Positions 48,601 to 61,763 of a stretch of DNA of 64,000 nucleotides are shown in pieces. The translations under genes were made by a program, and so were the position numbers. Positions within the stretch are counted from its first letter, which is position 1. Every line of letters begins with the position of its first letter. The stretch spans positions 18,015,501 to 18,079,500 of the forward strand of contig NC_088111.1 of NCBI RefSeq assembly GCF_036370855.1, read 5' to 3'. This DNA comes from Dromaius novaehollandiae. Taxonomy: Eukaryota; Chordata; Aves; Casuariiformes; Dromaiidae. The notes beneath the pieces are model-generated. The model worked only from the letters and a program-made list of their open reading frames with translations, did not search any database and was not told the DNA's origin.

Positions 48601-51600
48601 CCTGCAGAGGTGGCTGTGATGGCTGCAGCGAGCCCCTCTCTGCTAAACCCCTCTGCCCTCGCGGGGAAAGCTGAGCTGCCCCCTCCCCGGGGGAGCCAGG
48701 GGCAGAAACGAATGGACTTGGAGCTTAGCTGGTGCCCTCCTCAGCACCTCCTACCCTGCTCACTCACTGAGCTTTTAGTAACAGGCTTGAGACGAGACGT
48801 GCCTGTCCCGTGTTGCTCGTTTTACCCGGAGCCAGGCACGGCAGCGCTGGTCCCGGGGTGCACGCACCACGCGGGACGCTCCGGAGGGGTTTCACCCGGC
48901 CCGCGTAGCTCCTCGGGAGACTCCGCGCATCTCCACGTCTGAATTGCAAAGAAGCCCAGCAGCAGCAAACACTAATGCTATTTTCTGAAGCAATTTGGCT
49001 ACAGGTCAGTTCTCGCTGAATCTTACTTTGTTCCACTGAAATATAGGGAAGCCAAACGAGCACCAAAACTTTTCCTCTGAGGAAATAATTTTATTTCAAA
49101 TGCAAGTGCTTCACCCAATGCATGCCCCAGTTTGAAGAATGTGTTTCAGAATAGCTGAGAAAACACAGATAAAAGGGAAATGGTAGTAGCTGGCCTCCAG
49201 CGATCGGAGAGCCGTGCTCCCAGCCTGCCGGCTCGCTTTGACCACATTTCTCTGAGATCATTTCAGACCAGGAGCTTAGATTGGTTTCAGCTCTCCATAG
49301 ACTTGTGCTTATATTACCTATCACCTCTCTTTTTTCTGCTTTCTTTTTCTGGTTTCTTTTCATAAAGGCCAGGTTCAATCGTTAAAAAGGTAGCCGGTAA
49401 CTTCGTATACCTTGCTGAGCTCTGCACTACAGTACTGCTCGCTGCAGGAATACCTGCCTGCACTGATGATACTGGAAATACTTTCATCGTGCTCAGAGTC
49501 CTATCTGAGAAGTACATGGTACAAAGCACTCTAAAAATACCCTGTGTGTCCACATGCACATTTCTCTCCCAAAGATCTTAGCCCTTAAATTTTTTTAATA
49601 CACCCAAATGATGGTATTTCAGCTTTTCATCCAACCTGCAAAGAAAATTGCATTTGCAATTTTAGGCATTTCCAGCCCCAAGGGAAGGCCGGCTGCGGCA
49701 GTGACCGAGCTGCTGTACCTGGGGGCTCCAGACATGGCCCCAGCCCACCCCACGACCCGCAGGACTTCTCACGGTGCCTCCGCTACAGACAAGCCAGCGT
49801 CGTGTGAGGTGTTTTGCAGGTGAACGGGTTTCGCTGTATTTATGATGGACAGGGGCTTGCCTACCCAAAAGGTTTAATTCCCAGCTCAGCCAGCAGTGCA
49901 CTGAACGCAGCACTGGGGGAGACGTGTCCTGCTTCAGTGCCTCCATTTCCCCATGGGAGCTGGGAGAATATTCATAGGAAGGTTGTAAGAAGCGATGGAA
50001 TAAGCCTTGAATTGAAAAAAAGTCCCCAGAGACCTTGCCTACGCTACGCGGGAAGGCCGCTGGAGGGACGCGCAGGAGGAGGACGCCGGCTCCCTCAGCA
50101 GGGACCGTGGCCACCACGGGCAGGGAGCCCACGGGCGAGATGGCTCACAGTAACAAAACAGGGCTGTTGCTTTTATTAGTGGTGGGTAGCAAACGGAGCG
50201 TCTGCTCCGTCTGGGAGATGCACATGTTAGTCCTCACTGTCTCCGATAGGAAAAACAGGTCTTGCTTCAAAATGCCACCACACATGCTGAGATATCTATT
50301 GCTGCAGCCACCCTGGGCTTAGCAGTGAGCCACGTCTTTAACCTCTGTCTCTCCTGACCCCACTCCGGTGGAGTGACAGCTAATCTGTCATCAAGCACAG
50401 TCTGGGTGATGGGCTGGGCTAACCCAGGTGTGAGCTCTTAGGGGCATCTTCATCTGATCATCCCACTGGCTTTGCTGGGACTATGTATGTGTTTCATGTT
50501 AAGGTGTGTTTGGGGGAGTACTTTGCTGGGTCAGGGGAAGTGTGAGCCATGCACATGATGTGTGCTTGCCAAGCCAGGAGTGTTTGCCCCTGCAATATGC
50601 CTCTCCCCCTCTGTGCAAGCTGGGCTGTATTTATTTTTATTCTGATGGTACTAATACCCCAAGTGATTTGTCTGGGCTGCTGACAGATGAAGCTGTGTCA
50701 GGAGCAGCGGTGCTCAAAGGCAGTCGCGTTCCCCGGGGGGAGCTAGCACGGCCTCTCGGAGCTGCGGTGGCACAGCAAGCCCTGTCCTCGCTTCCCTGCG
50801 CTCTCGTGGCTCGGCCGCCTTGAAAGGTGTTGATGTTTTGCATGACTTTGACATCTCTTTTTGCAAAACAGAGACAAATAAATAGTGACTTAAGAGGCTG
50901 CCTTGTCTTAGAGTGTATTCTGAGTCCTTTGTAGCCTTTCAGCTGTCTTGAGTTGGGTCTTTTGCCAACTTTTCTATAATAAGATGGAAGAAAATGTATT
51001 TTTCCCCAGGACTGTAATCTGCATGATTCATTAACACTCTAGTGAGACACTGGAGTTGCTCAGACCTGCAGGGTTAGAGGGATGCTCCGCATCTCCTTAG
51101 CGTCTCTCACCAGGAGATCTAAAGGGCTTTAAAAAGATGATAACAGGGATGATAACCCCCCTTGTGATAAGTAATATATTTTAGCTGGAGAAAGGGAGGT
51201 GCTGAGCCTGTATGTGCCCTGCGTTGTGTCGTGGGGCAGGTCCTTCGAGGCAGGAGTGACAGCCCTCGAAGCCCAGCTACCGTTCCTGCGCTCTGTGTGT
51301 CAAGATGCATCTTTTCCAACGTCCCTGGGCGGGAATTGCCCGGAGCCCGCAGGTTCGTGAGGGTCCAGCCTGCCCGTCGCAGGCCCATTACCATATTGCA
51401 GGACACCAGGTTATTCAACTTAGCTGTGCTTGCTGTGAAACTTGGACCCTTTCCCTTGCTCTGGGAGGACTGAAGATGGACTTGCCGGCTTCCTCCCCTC
51501 TTACCAGTTTCTTGCACATACGAACCCACCAGCTCCCAACTAGCCGGTAGGCTGGGAAGGTTTGACACTGCTCTGTGTTATGACGTTAGTGGAAGAGGCT

Positions 51601-52049
51601 GCTGTTTGCCGTGCTTCTTTCTCTTGCTATTTGTGGAGGGATGACTGTTCTGCTTAAACCCAGCCTCCTGCGTACTGTTGTTCCTTGAGGCTCGAACACA
51701 AAGAATCTGGGCACCTCGGCACATGCTATTGTTCTGGGCCCTTTTTGGCACCGGATTTTTTTGTGTATGTACAAAATCTTTCTGGATTGTATGTCTCTAT
51801 AACTATTAATAGATGTTGTGGGCTGAGCTGAAAACAGTCCCTTTGATTCTGGCATTAGTCAGAGCTGCTTTTGCATGACTCTGCCTCTGATGATAGAAAA
51901 GCCAATTAATTAGTATAAAAAGCTGATGCTCCATAGTTCCCTGGTTTTCTCCTTTTCCACTCACTCTGATTTCTGCTGTTGTGGGGAAAATCTCCGGATG
52001 CATCGGTATGGACTCCATGTGTGGGTGTGGTTTTCTTGTGTGTATTTTT

Positions 52050-52066
52050 ATTTTATTTATTTATTT
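52050..52066 (+). repeat. ATTT simple repeat
   Basis: A short run of TTTA/TTTAT units (ttattttatttatttattta). Simple sequence without further context. Confidence 0.7.
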
Positions 52067-52988
52067 AGTCTCGGTATCTTGTGTCTTCAAGGAGCTTTGT
52101 TCCCATGTAGGGGGACACAGGATATCTTTAGCTCTCAGTCTCCCAGATGCAGCCCGGGTCCTGTGAGCGGGCCTGGGCTCCTCCTCTCTCCCGGGCCTCG
52201 CTAACACCAGAGGCTGTGCGTTGACTTGGAGGTTTCCATGCTCCAGCAGAGCAGTGACGGGACGTTAGCAAACCTCTCCGCTGAGAAGGTGCAAGCAGGA
52301 ATGACCCCAGGCTCCTGCTCTGCGGCTTTTCCACCCTGAAGGCCATCTTTGTGTGATTCGATAAGCTTTAGACTAGGTTTTGAGGAGTATTTATTTCTGT
52401 TTTAGCTAATGAAACCTCAGCTGGCAACATGATGTGTTTCCTGGAGCTTCAGTAAAGAGAGATTTCTGGATGTACATATCACCTCCTCTCATAAAGAGGC
52501 ACAGGACATACTCATCCCAAGGGTTTTTTTTTTGATGTGACCAGAGATCTCCTAATCTTCTAACAGCTTAAAAGCCAATGAAGTCTTCTAGCCTGCAGAG
52601 AAAGCAATCTATCACTTGCTCAGGGAGCCTTAGATCCTCGTTACCTAACCAAAGGGGATAATAATTCCCCAAATCCCATAATATCTTCAGTGCAATAGCT
52701 TTTGCTTCAACAGCAGAAAGGTTATAAGGTCTCCCTACATCCGTTGTATGATTCGGACAGAGGCACGTGACACAGCCACAGCAAAGACAGCTGCTAAAAA
52801 TGTTGCTGAATTTATCTAAGAGGAATAGCTTCCTCTAAGCTCAATTTCACAGTTGACTGTATTTTTGCAATAGAAAAAGGTAGCTACAAGAAAGGATGAA
52901 GGGGCAGGAGCTGGGTTTATTTCCAGATGAGATCCCACCTATCGCCCACCTCTTCTTGCAGTAGTGTTCCCGTGCTTGGGGCCTGGCC

Positions 52989-53305
52989 GTGCTCCCCGAG
53001 GGACAAGGGACGCCAGGCACTGCAATCCCACCAATGCTCCCCGAGGGGCAAGGGACACCAGGCACTGCATTCCCACCAATGCTCCCCGAGGGGCAAGGGA
53101 CACCAGGCACTGCAATCCCACCAATGCTCCCCGAGGGGCAAGGGACACCAGGCACTGCAATCCCACCAATGCTCCCCGAGGGGCAAGGGACACCAGGCAC
53201 TGCAATCCCACCAATGCTCCCTGAGGGGCAAGGGACACCAGGCACTGCAATCCCACCAATGCTCCCTGAGGGGCAAGGGACACCAGGCACTGCAATCCCG
53301 CCGAC
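52989..53305. repeat. 45-bp minisatellite, seven copies, open in several frames
   Basis: Unit starts (gctcccygag) lie at 52991, 53036, 53081, 53126, 53171, 53216 and 53261, an exact 45-base period. Copies differ by one to three substitutions; the last two share a ccctgag variant. As 45 is a multiple of three and the unit lacks stops in several frames, it gives 15-residue repeat peptides on both strands (for example LPEGQGTPGTAIPPM on plus). Flanking codons show no conserved gene. Confidence 0.97.
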
Positions 53306-56300
53306 TCCGCTGTAAGCTGAGAGGCAGGGTCCCACAGGAGGACTTGGCAGTTCAAGCCTCTCCTCAGCCGCGGTCACCCACCTGTATGAAGCTGTTGGGA
53401 TTATCTGGATCACAAACCACTGAAAAGCTAGTTCCTGTTTCTGCTTTTTTACCCATTCTGTCTTTCCTGAACTTCTGAGCGGAGAGTTAATCCATGGGGA
53501 AGACTCAAAGGGAGTCCCCTATGCCTTGAGCTTTCAGCCTCGGATGGACAGGATGAGGGCTTGATCCAGCTACAAGATGTGGGACCTCTGGGCATTGCGA
53601 CCTGCAAAAGGAGGAGAGGAGCATCTCCAGGAGCCATCAAAGGAGGACGGGAAGCTCTTGGGGAACCCATCAGCCGGGAGGTGACAACCTTGAGGTGACT
53701 CGGCAGGAGCTGCTCCCTGGCAGTGCAAAGCACCTGATGAGGGTGAGTGGACAGTGCTCCTCGGCAGTCCTGAGCCTGCCAGCACTGCATGGACTTGGAC
53801 AAGACAGGCGAATGTGCGTTTCCTTCTGCGAGCCCGAGAGCTGTGCTGCCCTGCCTGGTCTCCCCTGCACAGGCCGGTAAGGGGCCCTTCGTCCTGGTCC
53901 CCCCATGCTGCTCTCGCGCGTCTCCTCGTAGCTCCTGCTGTGCCCTGTCCCTTGCTCCAAGTCCCTCCTCCATTTCATTATTTTCACTTCAAATGTTTTC
54001 CTGTCACAAACCTATTTTTAGCTGTATTGAACCTAAACCAGCTGCCCTGACCTCTTAACAGAGCAACACTTAATTCTGCTGCTGAGATCAGAGGCTTCTG
54101 CTGCCACGGGGACAAAAAATTGCCAGGCTGGCTCAGACCCAAGGTCTGTTTATCCAAGACCCTGACTTCCCCGTGAGCTAAGAGCCGTGGAGGGGCTTTG
54201 GTTTAACCGACGATTGCTTAATGTATAAGCAGATCTGGGAATAGAAGACAAACCCAGCTCCCTTCCTAAAGAAGAGCCCTGCCCACCAGGCTGAGGGTTT
54301 CAGGGCAGCGTCCTTGGGGTTGAACCTGCTCAGACAGAGGTCTGGAGCTTTCGGCGATGCTGCGACCGCTCACGGTGCCAGTGCACGCTCAGTGCAGCGC
54401 TGCCCCATGCATCCCCTCGGCACTCACCCTGCCTTCTCCCACTGCTTCCCGTCACCAAGTTCCCTCTCTCCTTTGGGCCTAAAAGCTGCTTTTGACAGCA
54501 CCCAGAAGGCAGCGGTGATCAAAAGCTTGTGGAAAGGGCCCCTGCGCTCGCAGCACATGTAAGCAATGCCCCGGCGAAGGGAACTCGCCCTCGCGGGGCT
54601 CAGCTGCTCCGCTCGGCCGTGCAGGCAGAGAGGCACTTCAGGAATTTCATTACAGTTTGACAAATCTGAAATGATTTGAAGCAAGCTGTTTCTTCTCCTG
54701 ACAGTGTAAAAGGCTGTAAGCTGAAGCAACTGCTCACTGTTTAAATGCTAATATTACTTCTGCTTTTCCCTTTGGGCTCCTCTGCGAGAAACCAGGCCCC
54801 TGACAGCAGCAGAGGGGAGCAAGCAGCCCATGAGCGAAGGAGGGAGGGAAGGTGTGCTCGGGGCGAGGACGGCATCTCCGCAGCAAAAGCCTTGCTGCAA
54901 CTCCACAGGTAATGAGTCCGTAGGGTGCTCTCGGAAGAGCTCACTTCTAACTACTTGTGTCCTTAGTTCTCATGGCAGTTCCTCAATTATGATTGCAGTT
55001 AGTCAATTAATGTAGCTGTGTCAAGACCAGAGCCCAGAGAAAAAGAGCTTGCCCAGTAGGCCCCCTTGTTCTTTACGGGGTATGTATTGCTCCCACGGGA
55101 AAGCACCATGTTTCACTTGGTGATCCCCATCCCAAAGGCCAAATCAATAATTGATGTCAGGGTTATTCCAAGCCTACTTTGACTCTCCATCTCTGAAAAG
55201 GTTCAATTAAGGCTGTGCTCATGTTGGCTGGTTGCTCTCCGTACCATTCCCCCTTGCGTGTCAAGAGCCTAAATGCTGACTCTGCAGGAAAACACTCCAA
55301 AACTTTTCAAGAGCAAATGACGCTCCTAGGGAAGGTAATCTGAACTTCCAACTCCCAGAGGCATGCGGAGTCCCCATGTTCTATAAGTCAAGTTGTGCTG
55401 TGCCATCTTAAGCTGGACACCTCAGGACTAGGAGGATGAGGGTAGATAAGCACCTCTGGCTGGCTTCAGGCAGGCCAAGTGGTGCTGAGCTTAGAGGAGA
55501 GCTAACAGAGGGGGAAATGCAATCTTGCTTTTCACTGCATGCAAATGAGTACTTAGTCTCTCCTCTCCTGACCTGTCAGGCAAAGTCTGAGATAGATCTG
55601 GAAATCTACTTGCTTGGGGATGCTTTTTCACCCTAAGCGGCTTTGCTTGCTTATCTGCTGAGTGATCAAGTGGTGGCTGTTGATATATTACCCCTTCCAC
55701 TTGATACATGGGCTGCTCGTTATCCTGGACATCGCACTCTGCTCTTGGCGCTCTCTTTAATGGCAGCGCATTAGCAGGGAGGGAGCTGCTGTGCAATGTA
55801 ATTATGGGAAACGTGACATTCCTGCACCAAACACAAAGGCTTCTGATTTCCCTGGGTTCCTCCACGCAAATGGCACTTCAGGCTTCCACCGGTGATCCTG
55901 AGCCACTTCCATTCCTCTGGGTCTGCACTGTACTGTTGTACTTAGAAGCAGCAGTTATTTTCCTCTCTCGCTTCTGCAGTGAGGGTAATGTTAAAGCTGC
56001 AAGCAAGGTGGAAAGCGAGAGAGCTGCTCTTGAAACTGCAATGCTAACGCCAAGGAGTCCGCAAGCGGCTGCGTGCTGAGCCAGCCCTTGGTGGCAAACA
56101 AACCTCTGACAGTGCGGCCGGGGCAGTGAACGTTGCAGTGAAGATAGAAAACAGCCTTTGGGTGAAAATTGGTCTCTCTGGTTGGGTAATGGGGGAGGCT
56201 CTGATTTGAGGAGCAGAAGGTTTTTCCTCGCGGGTTAGACATTAGGAAGTGGATGCAAAAGACAGAGCATGAAGTGTCTATATGACACTTACATATATCA

Positions 56301-57984
56301 GCCAAATGGAAACTTTACGCTTTCATACCATGCCTCTTTCAACATCAGCCTCTCTGGTGAGTGAAGCTTTCTGGCAGGCTCCCTTCCCAATCTCTCAAGC
56401 TATAAAGGCTCTGTTTGTAAAGCTGATATTCTCCTACAGCATTTATCTAACACAGCTTGGGGAATAACCCAGCAGAAGTATTCTCAACCATCAAGAAGAC
56501 CCTGTTGTCTGAAAGGCAACTTAGAAAAGTAAATTAAACAGTACAGTGACTTCACACTAGGGTCTCTTGGGGCATAAACGAAGCTGGAGGGTTTTGTTTT
56601 GTTTTTTTTTTTTAAACTCCCTTCTCCCCAAAATGAGGGCACAGATGAGTTTGCTTTGTTATTCGGTGCTTGAGAAATCTCAAGAATGCCTAATCATCTC
56701 AAAGGTTTTTCTATCCCTGATTTAAAAACATCAGAAGCAAGAATAAAAATTACTTGATCAGAGTTTCAGAAGTAAAGTATGTCCTAGCCTTGCCTTGAAG
56801 ACTACAGTCACCCCATGTGAAGGAGTGAATTTGCAGTGCAAGAATAACCAGATAAAATGATATCAGAAAGAAGTGGGGAAAGCATGAACCCCCCTGCCCA
56901 GTGCTGCTGTCCCTGGCTCAGGGCAGTGTGCCCCCAGCCCCTTTGCAGCAGTCCTGCCAGGGGAGGCTGCAGTCAGGCTCTCGGAAGTAGATCTCAGCTG
57001 GAAAAAGCTCTTTTTCAGTTTTCGATGCATGTGGATTCCCAGGCAGACATCTCGGCGCAGTTTTGTATGAAACTGCAGTACAGACTGTTTAAATGCCCTA
57101 AGGAGAAACGGGTCTGCAGCCCAGCACAGGAGGGCCGGGCAGCTTTGCACCGGAGGCGGTCTCACTCCGAGACTAAGCCCAGTCTTGGAAGAGCCTGTTT
57201 ATCTGCACTGACAGCAGTGTGATCTGCTCCTCACTGGATAATTCTGCATATTTAGGAGGCAAAATCAAATGTTGCTGGCTTTTCCAACACATGGGGAAAC
57301 CAGGTGGTGGGACAGTGGAAAGACTAACAGCTTAGCACTTTGCACCGGGAACCTACCTGAGCCATTGCTTTAGGCACGTAGCAGAAGCAGGGTTAGAGAT
57401 GAGTGTCTCGGCATGTCACACAGAGTTTTCTTCACCCTCCTGTATCTCAGCTTGTCCCCTGGGAAGGTGGCTGCGGCCACTGCAGCAGCGGCCTCTCCAT
57501 GCCCTCACGCTCCCTCACTCCAAACTGCCCTGCAGGCATGGCTCACCTGGCCGCTGAGCACGGTTTCATTCTGGCATCAAAAGGCATCGAAATCTCCATT
57601 CCAGTAATCTCGTAGGGGCACCACTGCTGCTCCTTCAGGCTGTGTACGAGCTGGAACAAGTCCTGTCTTCACAACTGGCCACAGGCCCTCATCCACCCGC
57701 TGTGTCCATAAGCCCAGACGTGTACCCCAAGCACGGCCAAGGCCAACCTGACCCAAAGGAAAAGTTTGCCCCATGGGAACAGCATGAAACAACAGCTTTC
57801 CACAAAACAACATTTTCTGTTACTGGGGGGAAAAACCTTGTGGAGAGGGTAATCTACTGTAATGTACAAAGTGAGAATTTGGCTAGAAATATGTGATAGC
57901 GAAGCCCTCCCCCAAAACAGCCTAGGGAAAGAGCAGTAGATCTATTTAAAAATAAATAAAATAAAAGGATGGTGACAAGAGTTG

Positions 57985-58033
57985 AAGGCTGAAGTAGAAG
58001 GCTGAGTTGAAGGCTGAGTAGAAGGCTGAAGGG
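57985..58033. repeat. 12-13-bp tandem repeat, four copies
   Basis: The unit gaaggctga(a/g)tt/ta is repeated four times in purine-rich sequence. Simple repeat. Confidence 0.85.
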
Positions 58034-59295
58034 ACTGACAGAGGGAAAGATTAATAGAGCTGATTATTTATATGTTGAAAACCTGCCAGATACAAGGGGA
58101 AATATCCAGAAGTGATGGAATTGTGCAGAGCCTGAGACAGGAGCATTTGTTGAAGGGTGCAGCCAGCAGTTCTGAGATGAGCTTGGAAGAATGAAAAATG
58201 CTGGCTGATCATCTGGGGATTCTGATAGATCGATGGCATGTTTTAGACATAAGGACTGTTTGGACAATACAGTGAGGAAAGGGGTCTCTCAGCCTACAGA
58301 CAAATCAAAAGATTGTTTCTCTAATCCTAAAACATCAACAACAGGGCAAAGCAGTAGAAAATATATACAGGAGAAAGGGGGAGTCCTGCCTGGGCAAATG
58401 TGATGAAAGAGCTCTTCCTCTCTCAAGTCTGTGAAAATGGCTTTCATGAATAAGCAGAGGAGATCGGTAGAGAGCCACAAGGTCTGGATATCCTTGCAAT
58501 GAGACTACTTCTCCTTCCCTTATTCTTCTGACCACAGAGCTTGTGTCTCTAGCATTGGTCTGGAAAACAAGGTTCTCCCAAGGAGAAGTCTGGAGTTCAG
58601 GCAAGGAGAGTCTGTGCTCAGCAAACTCGGGCACTGTTCTTCCTCTGTTAGGAACTGCCACAAAGCCATCGGGTTGTCTGTTGTCTGACGATACATTTGA
58701 ATGATGTAATGCTACTTAAAAGCACATTATACTAACCACGCTCTCAGTAGTCAAAAGCGACCCGATGGCATGTAGCCTGAATCAATGATGTTCAGCTGCC
58801 CAGGTCAATGATTCCTTGGGGAAATCATCAATTAATGGATGCTCGTGGGCCAAAGGATGGCTACACCAGTTGTGTTTTGAGGATGTGCGCGAGCCAGATT
58901 GCTGGGCTAAGATGCATTGGCAGAGTCCTGAAACCAAAAGGAAGGCAGTAAATAGGGTGAAATCATGCTAGCAGGGCTGGCATGTGAGATGCTTGCCTGG
59001 CCCCACCTGTAGCACGCTTAGAGCTTGTCAGCCTCGAGGTCATTTGGTAAGCCCCAAATTCACATGTACAGAATATGAAATGGGCAGAGCAGAATAATTT
59101 ATCTGTGAGGTGCTGAATAATAGCTGTTGCTAATCGTCTCTTCTGTCATCCCAAACTACATTTCAGAATAAAGACATTCACAGCCGGGGCTGCTAATTCC
59201 TTAATCGCCAGCAGTTCGGGCTGAGAGGCGGGATCACCACCTTCCTCTAGAAATCAGTCTGTCTGGGTCTGAGCGACGGTCAGTGCCTGGCACGC

Positions 59296-59973
59296 TCACG
59301 TACAGCTTGGACGGGGCTGGCCAACCCCATTCCTGGCTGGCGGCTTCTCATGCTCTACCAGGTCCCTAGCAGGGGCTGTGGCTTCCCACTGCCCTTTCTT
59401 AAATGAAATTAGTGATTCTGAAGGAGACTGGTCACTGCAGAGGTGCAGTAAAGGTGCTATCAGCTGTACTCCGCAACCTGCTACATCCATGACTGTTGTC
59501 TGACAATTCACCTGTTGCCACAGAAAGCTGGGCCAAAATTTAGGTCTCTGTTCCTTCCCAACAAGGTTTGCAGCTTTTGTATCAGTGAAGGGGGAAAAGG
59601 ATCCTCAAAAGTGTCAACTGGGCCCAGCGGACTTTGAGTCTGCAGAGTCTGAAAATACAAAACAAAATCCAGAGGGGTGACAGCTGCCTCATTTATGCCA
59701 GTCATGGCACTTCTGGCTGCAATCCTGTGCCAGAGGAGCACTTGTGTTGTGGAGCTGCTGGCAGGTTCGGCTCAGGACCCGACAGTTTGGTTTCTGTGTC
59801 CCTGTCCTGCTGGAGCGTGTCGGTCGTTGCCTCTCACTCCTCGGCTTCCCCCATGTAGGGTAACTTTTGGATTAAAGCATAAACTCTACTTAGAGGAACA
59901 AAGCAATGGGGTTCTGGGGAGTCAGGTCTGGAGACCGCCTCACAGCTGGAGAATTTGGGGAACCCAGGTCCAT
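59296..59973 (-). CDS. Candidate small three-exon protein-coding gene, not recognised
   Basis: On the minus strand a frame-consistent spliced reading exists. Exon A 59973-59944 (MDLGSPNSPA, donor gtgagg, phase 0); exon B 59648-59512 (acceptor ttgtattttcag, 45 codons plus two bases, includes DTFEDPFPPSLIQKLQTLL, donor gtgaat); exon C 59434-59296 (acceptor cacctctgcag, includes SLISFKKGQWEATAPARD, ends in TGA). The 77-nt intron B-C and the 295-nt intron A-B are GT-AG. The product would be 101 aa. No signal peptide or membrane segment is visible. I do not recognise a family. As I recall, human C16orf90 lies just upstream of CLUAP1 on the opposite strand, the same position and direction, so an orthologue of it is a candidate on synteny alone. 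The start in exon A is the weakest part; upstream exons may exist. Confidence 0.4.
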
Positions 59974-61600
59974 GGGTACCCATAATCAAGAACTGTAGTT
60001 GTATGCACGCCCGTCACGGGCAGATGGGAAGGGGATTACATGGGAGAAGAATAACTTCACTTTGCTGTGGAATGAGGAGTTGTTTCCACGGGATTTGGTT
60101 CTTGTATTGGAGGTATGAATATAGACGTGTATCACTTTTTCTTTCGGGTGTGGGTTTCTGGGAACAGAACGGTGGGAGGGAGGAGGGCTTAGCCCTCACT
60201 GATGTGGTGTGAGCTTCTGCCACAGTTAAATGGCTGCAGTTTGCTTCCCTCTGGGCCACTGTTCAGTTCAAAGCTGCATCCACCCCATCCCCAACTGCAC
60301 ATCTGTGCTACCTAATATTCTCCTATAAAAATATCATTGATATTTATATGAAGACGTGACATGCCTGAGGTAAACAGTACACCAGCCATTTATATTCCAT
60401 TTATTTTATGAGTTTGGATTTCCCCCACACATAACACATCCCACTAGTCAATGTACCACAGCAATAAAATAGATGAACATTTCCTTCCTTCTCTTGTCCT
60501 CCCTGCTGAAGTTATTAGATGCCTGACACTCAATCTGGAACCAGTGACTTATTTAAGGTCTGCTATCCTGTGCCTTTCCATCATAAGAAACCTGACCTTT
60601 AATCATGTCTCATATTTTCTAATGTAGCTGCTTCTTTCCAGCACTTACCTTTCAAGGATTCATTGTTATTTCCTTGTTTTTGATTACTTTTTAAATCATT
60701 TGAATAGGTACAGCTCAATATAGAGCCAGGTGCATGGATGTGTGCATGTGTTATATACACTTGGGCAGTTACAACCGGAAAGCTTTGCACAGTGTACTGA
60801 GACAGCCATCGATCAGCCTGACATCTAGATCATTTTCAGCTCATTCCACCCCGCAATATTGATGACCCTGTCAGCAGAGCTGTGGCCACTCTGGCCGGCG
60901 CTGCAGCAGAGTCCTGTGGTCAGAGCTCCCATGCCTCTAGGACGTCTGAAACCACAAAGCGTTAGCAGAAAAAGTGTCATCTTGTCCTTACTTGATGCAT
61001 CAACAGGAAAACTCCTGTTGGCTATGAGGTCTGTGGGGGCAGGCTGGGGATGCCACAGCTGGTACGTTATGAAGCAGTGATGACATGAACAGCCAGCGAC
61101 AGCCGACAGCCGGAGCTGAGGGGTGGCACGGAGCTGCGCGGGGGGGGGGGGGGGAAAGGAGGCCGCCATGGGGATGCTGGTTTTCCACAGCACGGGAAAG
61201 ATCGCTGCCAGCTCTGGCACCCTGGGCGTCAGCCGGAGACCACCGAGCGCCTGCAGACAGGCCCCAGCCCTCACCCCGCACCGCCTCGCCGCTCAGGCCG
61301 CCAGGGCTCTGGTGGACGGGAGCGCCCTGCGCCCCGACCCCAGCGACCCCAGCGTGCCAGAGGGCCGCGGGCAGCCCTCTCCTGGAAGCAGGAGAGGCGG
61401 GTTCGCACCCACTGAGGCAGAGGCGAGCAGGTGGGCTCTGGCGCTCCTGGGGAGCTCAACCACAGCCGCCACAGCTGCTCGTGGCAGCAGCACCACGGCT
61501 CTTCCCTGAAAACACCTGGAGGCAGTATGTAGGCCCTCCCTCCCCGCGATTCCCCGGAGGTCTTGTCTCCACCCAGGGCTTAGCACAGCCAAGCCCAGCC
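59974..61600. other. Intergenic, between the candidate gene and CLUAP1
   Basis: No recognised gene. A consensus minus-strand donor (gaaag|gtaagt, exon end 60651) follows an open frame at 60790-60599. Its phase (1) does not join to exon B of the candidate gene, so it is not called. A G15 run lies at 61140-61154. Confidence 0.5.
61140..61154 (+). repeat. G15 homopolymer
   Basis: Fifteen consecutive G at the left edge of the CLUAP1 GC-rich block. Confidence 0.9.
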
Positions 61601-61763
61601 GGCCCCTCCCGGGGTTTTCGCCCCCGCGGGACGCAGCTCCACGCGCGCTGCCGTGCTGAGGCGCTGGGGGCGCCGCGGATGCCGGGGGACGCCGAGGCCT
61701 TCGCCCCCACCTCGGCGCTTCGCTTTCTGCGGCAGTTTGGCCCGGCCGCGGTGCCGTAGGGCG

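Larger units (their letters stand above)
38550..59290. other. Gene-poor intergenic region
   Basis: About 21 kb between the receptor promoter and the candidate gene at 59.3-60 kb. I recognised no protein family, RNA gene or multi-exon structure on either strand. It alternates GC-rich patches (39.75-39.86, 40.0-41.3, 48.0-48.5 kb) with AT-rich DNA. It contains CR1 fragments at 41.8 and 42.6 kb and tandem repeats at 40.3, 53.0 and 58.0 kb. Undetected non-coding RNAs or enhancers are possible. Confidence 0.55.

Noticed and set aside
47968-48942. 324-codon plus-strand open frame
   Set aside because: Located in the orphan CpG-rich patch; composition explains its length, and neither motif nor splice context supports it.
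53449-54060. Overlapping open frames on both strands beside the minisatellite
   Set aside because: Antisense shadows of each other, without a conserved segment or clear exon structure.
54115-54200. CR1-like text (ggctggctcagacccaaggt)
   Set aside because: Resembles the 'aggtcc...tcca' portion of some reptile CR1 families but is too short and diverged to call by eye.
56200-56262. Text ggtttttcctcgcgggttag, like part of a CR1 or other repeat
   Set aside because: Only one short block matches; no flanking continuation.
60652-60790. Minus-strand open frame ending at a strong gtaagt donor
   Set aside because: Its donor phase (1) does not fit exon B of the candidate gene (phase 0), and no partner acceptor of the right phase was seen.
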